Both the position numbers and the translations under genes were made by a program. DNA of 64,000 nucleotides from Antennarius striatus (lineage: Eukaryota; Chordata; Actinopteri; Lophiiformes; Antennariidae). The stretch covers positions 8,932,501-8,996,500 of the forward strand of contig NC_090785.1 in NCBI RefSeq assembly GCF_040054535.1, in the 5' to 3' direction. Below, one piece after another: positions 23,183 through 35,342 of the stretch. Within the stretch, counting starts at the first letter, position 1. Each line of letters opens with the position of its first letter. The notes beneath the pieces were generated by a model, which saw nothing but the letters and a program-made list of their open reading frames with translations, did no database searches and was not told the DNA's origin.

Positions 23183-23261
23183 ACCCACGATTATATACAT
23201 GGGGAAGACACATACTCCAGTATTGTCTTCTAAGAAATTTATGTTGTTCATGATGCTACGG

Positions 23262-23340
23262 GGGCAGCACAGTGGTGTCCTGTTGCCTCACAGACCAAGT
23301 ATCTGCTCACGGTAGGATCGTACCAGTCACCTTTGGCATC
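23262..23340 (+). repeat. Fragment resembling the head of the tRNA-derived SINE-like repeat
   Basis: GGGGGCAGCACAGTGGTGTC and GCCTCACAGACCAAG resemble the box A region of the copy at 31437-31790. The box B word is degraded. Short and old. Confidence 0.35.
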
Positions 23341-24097
23341 ACCAACTTGAAAAATATTAGAAAAAAACTGCACTACAATGATCCCTTGGAATTCTCAACT
23401 TTGGATTTCAGACATATCAGAACCCCTCTGGTCTGAAATCACTAAAAACAATTTTAAAACAATATATTTTCTTTCTTTAAAGGTTACATTTCTTATTTTC
23501 CAAACCAATGTTATTTTTTGGTACTGTTGCATAAAGTTTCATTCCAAATTAAAATTTGTACTGCTGACAATTAAAACTTGAGGTATGTTGTGGTCATTGC
23601 ACTCCATTCCTTCCTCCTTACAAACCTAGAGAAGCGAGTACTATCCAGCAGTGGGTTACAGATGAATGTTGCTCCAAACTACAGAACTGATAACGGGGAT
23701 ATTATGCAAACAAAGAACAATCACTATGGGTGTTGACAATACTTGTCCTGGTTACAATCTGTTTACATTTGTTAACTATTGTCTATTTAGTTCAGCTTAA
23801 TTGATGACATAAAAAAAAAAATCTGAATGATGCAACTTCAAAGTCTCAATAAAAATACATACATTGAATGTATACAATGTATGTAAACATGTAAACATTG
23901 TACGTAGTTTATTAAATGAAGGCAGTTTATTGAATGAAGTTTTTAAATTTTCAAACAAACTGTACAAAAATGAGATGTAGATGAGATTTTTTTCTTTTTA
24001 AATCATGAATGTTAAATAATATTTTCCACTTTCATCTCAGTGTTTGCTTCCATAAGCTTCAACCAGAACAACTCTTTCAAGACCAAACAGCAGATGC

Positions 24098-27000
24098 TCA
24101 CATTTCCGTTCTGGTAGACTCATCAGCCCCAGAGACTTTTTCCCTCTGTGAAAGTAATGATGTGATGTTAGATTTTGGTTTAGAAACAAGACTTCTTAAA
24201 CCTCTAAAAACAATGATGTGCTGGTTGGTATAAGAATCAGCAAATATCCCACTCACATAAGGTGAGAAGCACCTGTTCTTCGGAACGAACTTCCACAATG
24301 TAACTTTCCTTAGTGACTCACGGAGGGATGCTGACAGCTGATGAGTGTCATGTACCTGAGAAACAGATGCATGTAATTTCAGTCACACTGTCTACATGTA
24401 TATCCTTGTGTGTATGGCTGCATTTATGAAACATGTATTCATAGTGTACCACATTACTTGAGAACCTCCCTGCTAATGAAAGTTATTAAATGGATGAACT
24501 ATAAATATCTACGAAAAGATATTTTTTCACACCTTCATGCTGCTGAGGCAGGCATGTCTGAAGTCCATGTTGCTGCTACAGCTCACAATACTGATGGACG
24601 AACCTAGAATCACCTCAACGGCTGAACACAACTTCTCCTGATGCTTACATGTAACACATACCGACCAAACACACAATATCAGATTAATATGCCGCGTCCT
24701 GCTAAATTATAACATATTGGCTTGATAAACAGTTTGAAGAGTATAAACAGATTATTAGGTATTTTCTTGATTACAGCAATCTTTTTGTAAATTGATAGAT
24801 CAAATATGTCATGAAGCAGTTGCTGTGCACTGCTACATAAAATTATTAATTATAAAAAGAGGATTTCTTGTCTGGAAGTTAATGTGTATATGCACGTCAG
24901 ACTTGCCTTTTCACTGCGATTTTGGGCTTTCAGAATGTTCTTCAGTTCTTTCTGGAAAGCTGCTGTCACTGCATGACTGTTGTTGTCCAGAATATCCTCT
25001 AGGTGGTGCTCTATCAGCACCTCTGTGGCTAAGGGAGGGTCACAGATCAGCTGAGTGAAGCCCCACCTGAACTTCGTTTTCAGACATATGTGCCTTTGTC
25101 TCTCACCCATAACATCAGACAGCTGGCAGGTGAAACAGTCACTGTACTGCAGGAACAGAAAAAACAGGAGTCTCTGCTCTTGATTGTCCCAGTTTTCTTG
25201 AAGAACAGTGTAAACAGTGCCACCACTGTACACAAGATCTGCAGAAGATATAAAGTTCTTTATGTTTTTCAGAATAGAAAATGGGAAAAAAGCACAAGGG
25301 CAATTTGAGCACGAGTGATGTTTCCACCTTAAACAGCAAATGCACTACAAATCTACACTGTTTGAAGGCTGTTGGTTGGGTGTTGACATTAGCTGTTTGT
25401 TTGGAGTTCAATGTGTCATCCACCAGCCAAAATAATTAAAGAAAGAATATGAAGTAAGACCATTTAAACTCAATCAGTTTTTCGCTTTGTCATGACAAGC
25501 ATTAGTTGAAAGTACTGGTTAAACTTCAGTCATATACTTTATAATAAGTACTACTCAGATGATTATACGGAATGTAGATGCCTGCATGGCCTTTTAAAAA
25601 AAACTTAAATCCAGAAAGTTCCCACAGCAGGGCCGCAGTGTTTAGCTTTTCCACTAAATGGTCCAAGATGTTCCCATAAATAAATAATGATCAAAAAGTT
25701 ATGCGCCTCCTGTGATAAACAGCTGAGGGCTCTAAAAAGCGACTTAATTTTCCATTTAACAGAATAAGTGCAACCAGACAGCTCATTAACAAAAGCCATA
25801 CAAAACAACTGTAGAAAACAACTAGGTTAATAAGGCGAATCAGACATTTATGTATCAGCCAGCTGTTTCCATTCACCTGAATGATCAACTTAGTTTGTTT
25901 CAACTCAAATGACTGCACTTATCTTTATAATTGACAGGACCACTCTAGGGTGTAATTATGGCTTGAACGGAAGAAATTAGAATGAGAAATAGGTACACAG
26001 GTACTGTATAAAAGAAAATGCTCTAAAGATTTTGTTCATAGGGCACTAGCTTGAAGGTAAAATAATAATTTCGGCACAATGAAGTTGCCAGAATTGTCTT
26101 CTTTAAACATCAGTTGAAATACAAATATTGATAACACATGCAAAACGTTTTATCCTTCAAAAATCCCTCTTTGGACAAAAACTAAATCAAGTCCCAGGTA
26201 TGATTAGATGCTGGAACAGATGTGGTTGAGTTGGACATAACAAATGTAAACACTTTTTCTAGTATAAGTCATGATGGAAAAACACATTATTAACCCCTTT
26301 TCTGCTGAAAATTCCACATCTTGTTTCCCTGTAGTGACAACTGAATCTTAACTACATTTGCAGCTTATATGCATGAAAGCATATTTTATTAGGACATTTC
26401 CAATAACCTGATATTCATTTCTTTGCTGGAGCCCAGATGTTCATTTGTGGAGCCATTTCTTTCCTCTTGCTATCACTTTAAGGTCTTTGTGAAAATTCCT
26501 CTTTCTATTTCCTGTGAGTTTATTATGTTTTATTCCTCTGATTCAAATTAGGGTCTTTTTGGGATCCACAAAAGTCTTTATGAGAAGCCCTTGGCCAGCG
26601 TGCATTGCCTTGCACAGAGAAACACATGTGGTTGATATTAGCCTTAACCGAATGCCTCATAGTCAGGAACTGATTACGTTTTTCAGTGTTTCAGAAAGAC
26701 CTACTGGACCTTTAACTACTTGAGATTTGTTTACATCCTTCCTCAGAAACCAGATCCTTACAGTTCTTCTAGCAGAAGAAAAAAAAAAATCCTTGTCATC
26801 AGTACGTGTTGTGTCACTTAGTGTTTGTTTTCTACCTTTGGGGGAGGAACATCGAAGGCCTTGCAGGCCCAGTTCTTGACAGTCCAAATGCAATGGGAGG
26901 TTCTGGAAAAATGCGGATGGGCCGATTACAGGAACATTACTAGGGCTGCTTACCAACACGTAGACAGTTATGAAGTCAAAGAAGCTTAACTCAAATCTTA

Positions 27001-29389
27001 GACGTGAACAACATTGACTAAGGAAAACACAAAATACAAAAAAACTCCCCACCCTCTGTCCATCTGACTCTCAATCCTTAAGCCTAGTCAACCTCAATTA
27101 GTACACTGTGTTTGAATTTCTCTCTATTTCTCGTTTCTTTTGTTAGGCAACTCTTTGTTACTTTTCAAGTAAACATTTGACTTCAACAGTATGAAATTCC
27201 TTATTTTGGAAAGGATTTCCAATAAATGCACACCATTATACTAATATTTATTCTCTCCATATACAATCCGTCTTACTATCTATTACTGATTTGTAGCAAC
27301 TGAGTTTCCCAGTGTTTGCTGACCAGGTGAGATGAGCAGAAAAACAGTAGAGTGTCATTCCAAAAAGCTCCATAATCCTCTGTCCATGAAAACAACAAAT
27401 TGAACTACAACAAAATCCATGAAGGATATCTGTATTTGAGTGAGTCTCCTTGCCAAATTGGGGTACTCCACCACACAGGGGCTCAGGATTGTGACGAGTT
27501 GAACGCTGAGCTCTCCAAACAAGCCCTGATCCAGGACGTCAGGAGGAATACTGAGTGGCAACCTGCCTCCTATGACAGGGTGTCCTCCTTCACACCAGTG
27601 TCCTTTCTTCACACAGACTGGAGGCCTTCAAACACAAGGAGACATCATTCACCTTCTAATCAACATGCCCTCCTGTTTCCAACATGCTTTTTGTTGCATC
27701 AACAGATGCATTATCCACTGGAACTAAGACTGTCTGTCCAACTTAACTGCAGATTCAAGAATACTGAAAAAGGGCATTACTGACTGTATATTACAGGAGA
27801 CATCAAAGATCAGTGATGGTTGGTTCGCCAATGCAATCTTACTCTTGATCTTAGCACTGTAAGAAAATTTATGTAATGTTAGCACCGCTTTACATCCAAA
27901 CAGACTGACAGGGGTTTAATTAACAAACGAGAGAAGTGAACTTTGTGTTCTTTTGCTTTAAACTGTGTCGTCATGCAAAAAAATATAAGAACCTGTCTAT
28001 TGCTTTGCAGTTTTTGTATGTAAGGTCAATTTTTACTTTTTTACATGAGTTACTTCATGAAACAAAAAAGGAATTCTGTATGATACAGTCTACAGTGAAT
28101 ACATAATTGAAGAATTTATTGATAGATTGATAATTGATCATATTAAATTTATTTGAAACAAATAATGTAAAAATAAAGTTCTTATCAACGCTCAACACAA
28201 CAGTTCTAGGGCTCAATGTAAGTCGTACCTAATGGTTCGCTGAACGGTCCATTGGCTGGAATTCAAAATGAGGTGGATTTTGATCTGGAAGAAAAAAATG
28301 CAGTGAAACATTTGCCAGCAGTTGTAAAAAATAACTGCATCCACACGTGAGATATTAAAGGATCCTACCCCTGCATTAGACAAACTGAAAGTGCCTAGGA
28401 ATGCTTCGATTTGAGCACAACAGTCTGGACTGAAAAGTGCTGCATCTTTTGTCTGTACATTGCAAAAACAGAACAAAAGTATTGTTACATCACTGTGATC
28501 ATCTATCATCTTTTACATTTTAAAGGGAATACAATGAACTTTCTAGAACTACTGCTTTGCAATTTTACTCTTATGTGCACCTGTAAAGTCGAAGTTAACA
28601 AAACATGATGTTATTAGATTATTTATAGAATTTAGACTGTTTTAGACTCACAGAGCGCATCCTTACATGATCCATGTTTGTATGTCTCTCCCTTCATTCA
28701 GATAAACAACTACAAAGAAATAATTGCATTCTTTGCATGTCCTTACATGCTGAGCCACTAATGCTTGGAATGTATGATACTGGCCTTCTTCTAACTTTCT
28801 GATAAGAATAGCAATAATTTTAACTTTTTAAATATTTCATAAGGATTGTCACACCTGGGTTTTAGAAAATCTGTAAATTATTGAAGACAATTGTCTGATC
28901 AATTAAGCCCGTAGTCCAAACTGACATTTGCACATAAATTTTGACTCATTTCCTCAAAGGGATATACAGGTATAGAAACTCTCGTCAGAACTATATGCCT
29001 GCAACAAAACATGAAAATCAATACTGATTTTAATTAATATGGTTTGGCTCAGTGCATTAATTATTAACAGTTGCAGAAATCATTAAAGTGTTTCTAAACA
29101 GCGACCTTTGGATATGTGGACCTTCCAACAGACTTCATTGTTTAGGCTCTGTTATTACTAAATCTTGTACCTGGAATGACAGGAGTAATTTAAGGGGACC
29201 GTAGAGATCAGTGAAGGTGCACAGCTCCTCAGGGTCAGACAGCAGACAGGGGCCGACACTGGGAAACATGCTCCCCTTCAAATCTGTCAGGACTAATGCA
29301 GCACAGTATTGATATAGAGACACTGCGTGAAAGCCAACAGTGTGTATTTATCCAAAGTGTGTGTACGTACCAGGTTGAAGATCTTCCAT
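24098..29389 (-). CDS. top6bl: TOP6BL-like protein (type 2 topoisomerase VI subunit B-like, DUF4554)
   Basis: Eleven exons join in phase to 415 residues: 29389-29371, 29283-29171, 28452-28369, 28284-28229, 27856-27785, 27625-27430, 26959-26836, 25238-24907, 24637-24533, 24355-24257 and 24145-24098. The protein starts MEDLQPDLKG. Segments include GRLPLSIPPDVLDQG, VPVIGPSAFFQN and DLVYSGGTVYTVLQEN, and a C-terminal helical part containing SIVSCSSNMDFRHACL and LSASLRESLRKVTLWKF. From memory this pattern fits C11orf80/TOP6BL, the SPO11 partner needed for meiotic double-strand breaks, and human C11orf80 shares 11q12-q13 with ZDHHC24, POLA2 and LRRN4CL. The family call rests on recall and synteny. 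Two introns are unusual: AT-AC after exon 6 and GC-AG after exon 8. Human TOP6BL is longer, so the N-terminus may be incomplete. Confidence 0.55.
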
Positions 29390-30200
29390 TTTAATACCTG
29401 TGCACCAGGGACCAGCTCCTGCAACTACATCACAAATATGACCGTAACAACTTTGTATTAAGTGTATCTTGGGATGCTTGACTGGTATTTTTGCTTAAAC
29501 ACTTCTTCTTTTTAAAAAAAATAAAATAATAAGCTTTAAAGAATGAGTGTTCAGGATGGCTGTGGTTACACACATCACACTGGTCCTGTTTTCTGAGTCA
29601 CATCAGTCTTACTACACACAACACAGTTTGGATTTTTCCATCCTGAATGGGCTTTTAATTCAGAACGTTTGATTTTAATGTGTTGGCAGGATGGTAGAGT
29701 TTAATGCAGCATGAAGTGGTTCCAGCTGGTATTCCTCTGACTGGCACCATAATAAGAATCAATGAAGAGTTCAGACTCTTTTTTAGATGAAACCCAGATG
29801 CTGTGAAAGTGTTGTTTTACCAGTGCAGGTGAGATTTTGGGGGGAGTCGGGACAGAGAAGCACCAGCAGCCCCCCCGCATTCTTTAGACCGTGTTGTTGC
29901 CTCTCCCTCACCAGAAGCTGGAGCAGCCGCAGCACCTTGAACGGCACCGAGCCCCCGGGTTAGCAGCACGAAGCTAAAGCCACAGATCACGTTGCTAGCT
30001 CGCCTCAAATCGTCACCATTTCAAAAAATAAATGAAATACAAGCAGGGATTTAACAGAAATTAAATAATAGTTGTTGTTTTTTTAAACGTATAAAACGAT
30101 ATCCACTCATCTCCACACTACCTGCTGTATTTCTCTGAGCATCTTCTCATCCAGAGTTCAACCTGAAAACTTTCCTCAATTCCACCTGCGCGCATTCTGG
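29390..30200 (-). promoter_or_regulatory. 5' leader region of the TOP6BL-like gene, with candidate exons
   Basis: Upstream of the MEDLQP start the exon stays open to a TGTAG acceptor near 29428. Two candidate upstream exons are seen: a CpG-rich one at about 29908-30008 ending in GGTGAGGG, whose phase would fit but which lacks an ATG, and one at about 30122-30152 ending CAGCAG before GTAGTG. Neither gives an unambiguous in-frame start, so both are more safely called 5' UTR or alternative first exons. Confidence 0.35.
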
Positions 30201-30202
30201 AA

Positions 30203-30210
30203 TGACGTCA
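30203..30210. promoter_or_regulatory. Perfect CRE palindrome upstream of the TOP6BL-like gene
   Basis: TGACGTCA in a CpG-rich stretch just upstream of the most distal candidate first exon (about 30122-30152). It is the same octamer as at 4912-4919. The site is seen; its use is inferred. Confidence 0.5.
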
Positions 30211-30986
30211 TCACGCACCGAACACTATCTGACAGCAGCTTTGACAGAACAGCAGCGGAGCTATTTAATTATCTATTAACAGAATATAAAGTTATCTGAA
30301 TCTACATTATACCCAGCATTTCATAATGCAGTAACCATAGAATATTACTGGAGCAAAGCTCAATTAGAAAAGAAGACACCAATTTGTAGAAACTTACAAT
30401 GGCTGTCCTGAAGTGCTGTAATTGTTTTATTTCTCCTAGGTTGCATCTAATAAAATCCCAATCTATGATTATTAAACAGTCAAATATCGTTGGAATGTCA
30501 TTACAAATTGGCATGAATATTTTACAATGTATTTTGGCCCATGGAAGCACTTCTACCTTATTAATATAAGTCTACTTTTACAATATTTTGCTTTTGTATT
30601 TTCAAATGGCTGACAAGAAAGCTTACATCTGTTCCATATCACATATATGAATTCATTCATAATACTAGAATTTAAAATTGAACTGCATGTTACTTCAACA
30701 TTAACATCACAATGTTCAACAAATGATCAAATAACAAATAATGTCTCAGGAAAATTAACTGGAAGGTATGGTAATGTAGTTCAACATTTTTGCTGCAGGC
30801 TTTGTGCATTTTCCATAACAAGTCCACATAAAAGTCTCTGACAGGATGTAGCGAATTCTTTATTTAAATAACGTGACAGCACTATTTCACTTTCATTTTA
30901 ATATTTGCAATCATTTACTGTTTCCAGGATCAGTGAACCCTCTTTGTGTACAATATATTAAATTAGTGTTTGTTTCAAACATAGGA

Positions 30987-33260
30987 TCACTCCCCCTCTT
31001 TTGCAGACCACTCAATGTAGGCTCCTGCATAATTACAGGCACTGAAAGAGAGGACAGAAGAACAAATTTTGAAACAATAAGAGAAGGAAAACAGAATAGA
31101 CAAAATTGGGGTGAGCTTTAGCTAAATATTGAAACAGTGAGGGCTATTCATCTAAAAGACTTGAATTTGCAAGAAATATTAATTTTTAAAATGTATAGTA
31201 CTGAATAGGAGCTTATTACTTAGTATATCCTAGTTTGCGGGCCTTTTCCGTGGCCAGCGCCCCTCTCTTTCCCATGTGGCAGTGAAAAACCAGCTCTGGT
31301 GCATCCACTGGTGGCTTGGTACTGCCGTACTTGGTCATGAATGCATCTGGATCCATGGCAAGGGCAGCATCTACTGTATCAACTGAATGACAGGCAAGAG
31401 GGCAGAAAATACATTTCAGATTACATGAACAATGTATGGTGGTGCAGTGAGCAGCGCTGTCACCTCACAGCAAGCGGTTGGATTCATTTCTGCGTGGAGT
31501 TTATATGTTCTCGCTGCATCTTTGTGGGTTCTCTCTGGGTACTCAGAGTTCCTCCCACCTCCAAAAACATGCTATTAAGGTGAATTGATCACTCCGATTT
31601 GACCATAGGTGTGAGTGTGTCTGTCAGTGGTTGTTTGACTTTCATGTGGCCCCAATCTGCACTGAAGACGCAACTGGGGCATTCCCCAACTCTCAACTAT
31701 AGCTAGCTGGGATAGGTGCCAGCAACACATGTTACCCAAAGGCGGAAAAAGCAGCTGAAGACGAGATAATCACGGTCATCTCGTCTTAAGAAAATGGAGG
31801 GAGAAATAATGCATAATTCTGAAAAACGACAATCATCCAATTTGTTAAATATCCAGTACACATAACAAACCACTCAGAATGTGTAGAAGTAGCAATGTTA
31901 GGACATGAAACGAAAATTCAGAATTCAGTAAGAGATAATGGTATAAGCTGTGTTAAAACTAATAATGATATTGTCATCCCTGGACGTGAATTCAAGAGAA
32001 TCTCACTTGGAATGTTAACAGATCCTGGAATACGGCCACTTCTTTCCACTTCTTCTGTGGACCGAACGTCAATTAGAAAAAGATCTTGGCTTTGTCCGAC
32101 AAGCTTTTTCAGATCGTTGTAAGAGATTTCCTTGGTGCCTGGCAACGAGAGGGAATGCATCAAACACACATTGGATGAATGTCGTCTGCTAAGGCTTTAT
32201 TGAATGCTACCGTAAAACTACACTCTTTATTTAAGCCTCAAAAGAATTTAACAACCTGCTACAGAATTTTATTAGTAGAACTTGAATAATTACAATTACT
32301 TATCAACTACTGAAGGAACACAACTTATTGACATATTAATCTTCTTAAATAACTGTTAAATAACGATAAATATAATTCCAAATTCAAGGCATATATTTTT
32401 TATCATTAAGGAGTCATCACACTGATTTATGAAGGTAAAATAATCAGGAGTCTATAGATTTTAGGTGCAATGATAATAGGGGGAAACTGGGCTGCAGGAG
32501 AATATAATTGTGAAATAGTTGCATACGCAATATGTAGATAAATGAGGCCTCCAGTTCTGTAACTTTCCAGAGTTTTTGCCCCATCATCATTTTTTCAAAG
32601 CCCTCTCTTGCTAGGAATTATATTTAATAGTTGAATTATTTTGCTTCCAAATGGATGATACTTGTGAATTTATGGAAAAACAAATCCTGAGTAGTCAAGG
32701 CACCTGGGGAGCAATTATATGAATCCAGATCCTCAGGGTGCATTTCACTCTTTAAGATTGCTCCTGCATGTCGTGCCTCACAACCATTGGTTTACACTTC
32801 CTGTTGTGTTTAAGTCTAAAAATCAGGAGTAAAGATGAAACACCCATCACAGGTATGCAGAAAATTATGTTCTACTTGTTGATAACATGTTTAAAAAGTT
32901 AATTCTTGTGTAATTTTTTTGGTGTGGTAAAAAAGTCTGCCGAGTCATTTTAATGGAAAAAGAAAAACTTTCAACAGTAAATAATTAAAAATATTCAGCG
33001 TCAAATATCAGATTAGTGTGTGGGGTGCACAGTTAACGCAACTATTGAAACACCCAAACATTTTATGCTATTAAAACTTGTCAATTTTTACTTTTACGCC
33101 CACTTTAACTACGGTAATAAAAAAAAAAAACTATATTTAAAACACGTGTTTAATATTTCGACAAATATTTCCGAAATTATAGTTGTTTCTATCATTCAAG
33201 CAGGCGACAGACGCCCGTGTCTCAGAGTGAAACTGATCCACACTCACCTGAGCCCGCCAT
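30987..33260 (-). CDS. tstd1: Thiosulfate:glutathione sulfurtransferase (TSTD1)
   Basis: Four exons (33260-33248, 32138-32007, 31382-31220, 31041-30987) join in phase to 120 residues (human 115). It is a single-domain rhodanese that transfers sulfane sulfur from thiosulfate to glutathione. The rhodanese landmarks are present: LFLIDVRSTEEVERSGRIPG with the conserved DVR (28-30), SVNIP (44-48), and the active-site loop around Cys83 in CHMGKRG. LGYTNACNYAGAYIEW follows near the C-terminus. The first exon codes only MAGS plus one base. All catalytic features are intact. The family also includes TSTD3, but the CxMGKRG loop and the short length favour TSTD1. Confidence 0.88.
31437..31790 (+). repeat. 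Near-complete tRNA-derived SINE-like element in tstd1 intron 2
   Basis: The head reads GGTGGTGCAGTGAGCAGCGC, similar to a tRNA box A, then CACCTCACAGCAAGCGGTTG. The body shows GGGTTCTCTCTGGGTACTC, CCAAAAACATGC and AGGTGTGAGTGTG, and the tail has AGCTGGGATAGGTGCC and GCAGCTGAAGACGAGAT. This is the fullest copy in the window and links the fragments at 8098, 17495, 23262, 41866 and 53150 to one family. Confidence 0.7.
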
Positions 33261-34553
33261 CCTGCCTGAATGGCGCTCTTTCAAGTGACACCTTCTAGAA
33301 ATAGCAGCTTCCTTTTCCTCCCATTACATCGACTTCCGTCGAGCTTTTCAAAACAAAAGCATTTCGAATTTTATTTTCCGTTCTAACTGCTGACCAATCC
33401 TAATTTGAAAATAGACACCTCAACATCAAATACACAGTATGACATATCTTTCATTCCTTTCATACATCTAGATAGAGCATTATTATCTGGGGCTAATGCA
33501 TGGAAAAGATGATCAACCCCAAGAGTTGCAATAAAAATCTGAATTCATTGAAAAAAAAAAAGATTTGCAGAATTAATAAACAAACAATAAATGACACAAT
33601 TATAATGGTTAATATGATGCATATGTAAATTGTCAGATACGCAAATTAGATATACAAAAATTATTACCTATGGACAGATGGACACACTGATGATATCCTT
33701 ATATTCTTAAAACAGATGATAAAAATATTCTGCTAAATTAAATATCTCACTTTCCAAATTCAAATTAAATATATGCATGTTATCAGCAAATCTAATGTAC
33801 CAAAAGTAAAAAACAACAACCTAACTATACAAAATTCCCTTGTACATTCAGTTCATTCAGTTTGCTTATCATTATATTTACATAATACCATTAAAATGTT
33901 ATTATCAATGTATCAAATGAAAAATTACAGTCATTACAGAGAAAAAAAACCTGCCTTAACATTTGCAAAACTTTTGTGAAGGAGATTTCTTCTAATTTTT
34001 GTTGGAGCGCTATAGCACACATTCACAGGGCTAGGTTTCAGAGGTATATTAAAGCTGCATGGTTGTGTCATTCTAATAACAAATTTGTTGTGTTTCTTCA
34101 TTACTTTATTACCATTTAATATTACAACTCCATGCAGAAGCTTTGAGATGAAAAATTCAGCCCAGACATTTTACACAAGTGTTATTAAAATAAGTTTTAG
34201 TTTATTAAAGTTTTAAACAGTGTATCTTATTAATCATTACTATTTACAATTAAATTCAGCCATGAAAAAATAACAATATAATAAAAACATAGGTTAATTT
34301 GCCAGCAAATAAACCTGATTTCTAAACTAAAAGCAACAGAACTACCCTTGTTAATCTTATTTTATAAACACTGTACTTCTTTACTCAAAATACTTTAATG
34401 TGCCTTGAAACAGGTCTGTAAACAACTTCTTATTTATGCAGTCATCATGACAACATCACAGAACTATTTAGCTTTGTCTGAATGCACTGTTGCTGTAACC
34501 CCTGTCCCGTTCAGCATGAGTGGGATGGATTGTCTTTATTGAAATTATCTGGG
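33261..34553. other. AT-rich spacer and lrrn4cl 3' UTR
   Basis: The tstd1 promoter lies at about 33261-33400, with moderate CpG content. The rest is AT-rich with no recognisable coding or repeat structure. The right part is probably the lrrn4cl 3' UTR. Confidence 0.5.
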
Positions 34554-35342
34554 TCACAGGGTTCCCTCTGTGCTGTAAGAAGGGTTCCCTAGTCCATCAC
34601 TGGATTCTCTCTTTGCCTTTTTATACATTTTATATTTCCAGAGGATCACAGCTGCCATAATGAGAAGTAGAAGAAGGGAAACCCCACCTCCTATTATCCC
34701 AGCCAACAATTTATGGTCAGATGAGTCAAAAGAGCTGTATCGCCTGCAAGAGAATTCTGATGGGAGGCTGTGCCCTGCCTTGTTCACAGCCTCCACACAA
34801 ACCTTAATGCCAGGTTCCAAAGATTCGATGAAACCTCTTCGCGATGAGGACTTAAACTCAAGGATATCACGTTCCGTTTCCTGAATCACTACTCTGTATT
34901 TGGACACGACAGACGAAGGAGCACACCACTGAACTTCTACCTTCCCTCTGTTCTCCCCTTCAGTGATTGGTTGCAGTATGTGGATGCGTGGGGCATGAGG
35001 AGGCACATCGGCCCCACTGATGCCAGGACATAAACATCCAGTCCTTTCTGACATTTGGGCACAAGGCTCCTGATTCTCCAGGCAGGGGCTATATTGACAG
35101 AGCCGAGGTCTTTGGTGTAAGTTAGTCGTCATGGAAGACAACAGTTCAGGAGGAGAGCTGTGGTTGTCATAGTAATCATCACCATCAGAGTCTTCCGAGC
35201 CCATATCTGTAAAGAAGATGATCCTTGGACGGGTAATGGGAGGGGAAGTAGAGGCAGCGTAGGCGAAGAGGTGGGAGTGAAGGAAAGGTGAGGCACTCAG
35301 AAAAAAGAGAAGCAAAGCCAGGTTCCTGCAAAGTGACGTCAT
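34554..35342 (-). CDS. lrrn4cl: LRRN4 C-terminal-like membrane protein (LRRN4CL)
   Basis: A single coding exon of 262 residues (human 238). A signal peptide covers about 1-29. An acidic stretch with DSDGDDYYDN follows at about 50-60. Then comes a cysteine-rich segment (about 82-106) with the family motif GCLCPG. A fibronectin type III-like domain (about 117-200) contains VEVQWCAPSSVVSKYRVVIQ, which matches human VVHWCAPFSPVLHYWLLL. One membrane helix lies at about 212-235, and a 27-residue cytoplasmic tail ends STEGTL. The ATG lies two bases after a plausible splice acceptor (CATAG), so at least one 5' non-coding exon is expected upstream. The cellular role of the family is poorly known. Confidence 0.8.
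   Translation of the reverse strand: MTSLCRNLALLLFFLSASPFLHSHLFAYAASTSPPITRPRIIFFTDMGSEDSDGDDYYDNHSSPPELLSSMTTNLHQRPRLCQYSPCLENQEPCAQMSERTGCLCPGISGADVPPHAPRIHILQPITEGENRGKVEVQWCAPSSVVSKYRVVIQETERDILEFKSSSRRGFIESLEPGIKVCVEAVNKAGHSLPSEFSCRRYSSFDSSDHKLLAGIIGGGVSLLLLLIMAAVILWKYKMYKKAKRESSDGLGNPSYSTEGTL

Larger units (their letters stand above)
21900..24097. other. Spacer between pola2 and the TOP6BL-like gene
   Basis: AT-rich. An 88-codon minus-strand ORF (22118-22384) has an ATG in good context but no recognised family, and the opposite strand is open too. A repeat lies at about 22968-23182 and a SINE-head-like fragment at about 23262-23340. The right end holds the presumed 3' UTR of the next gene. 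No gene is supported. Confidence 0.4.
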
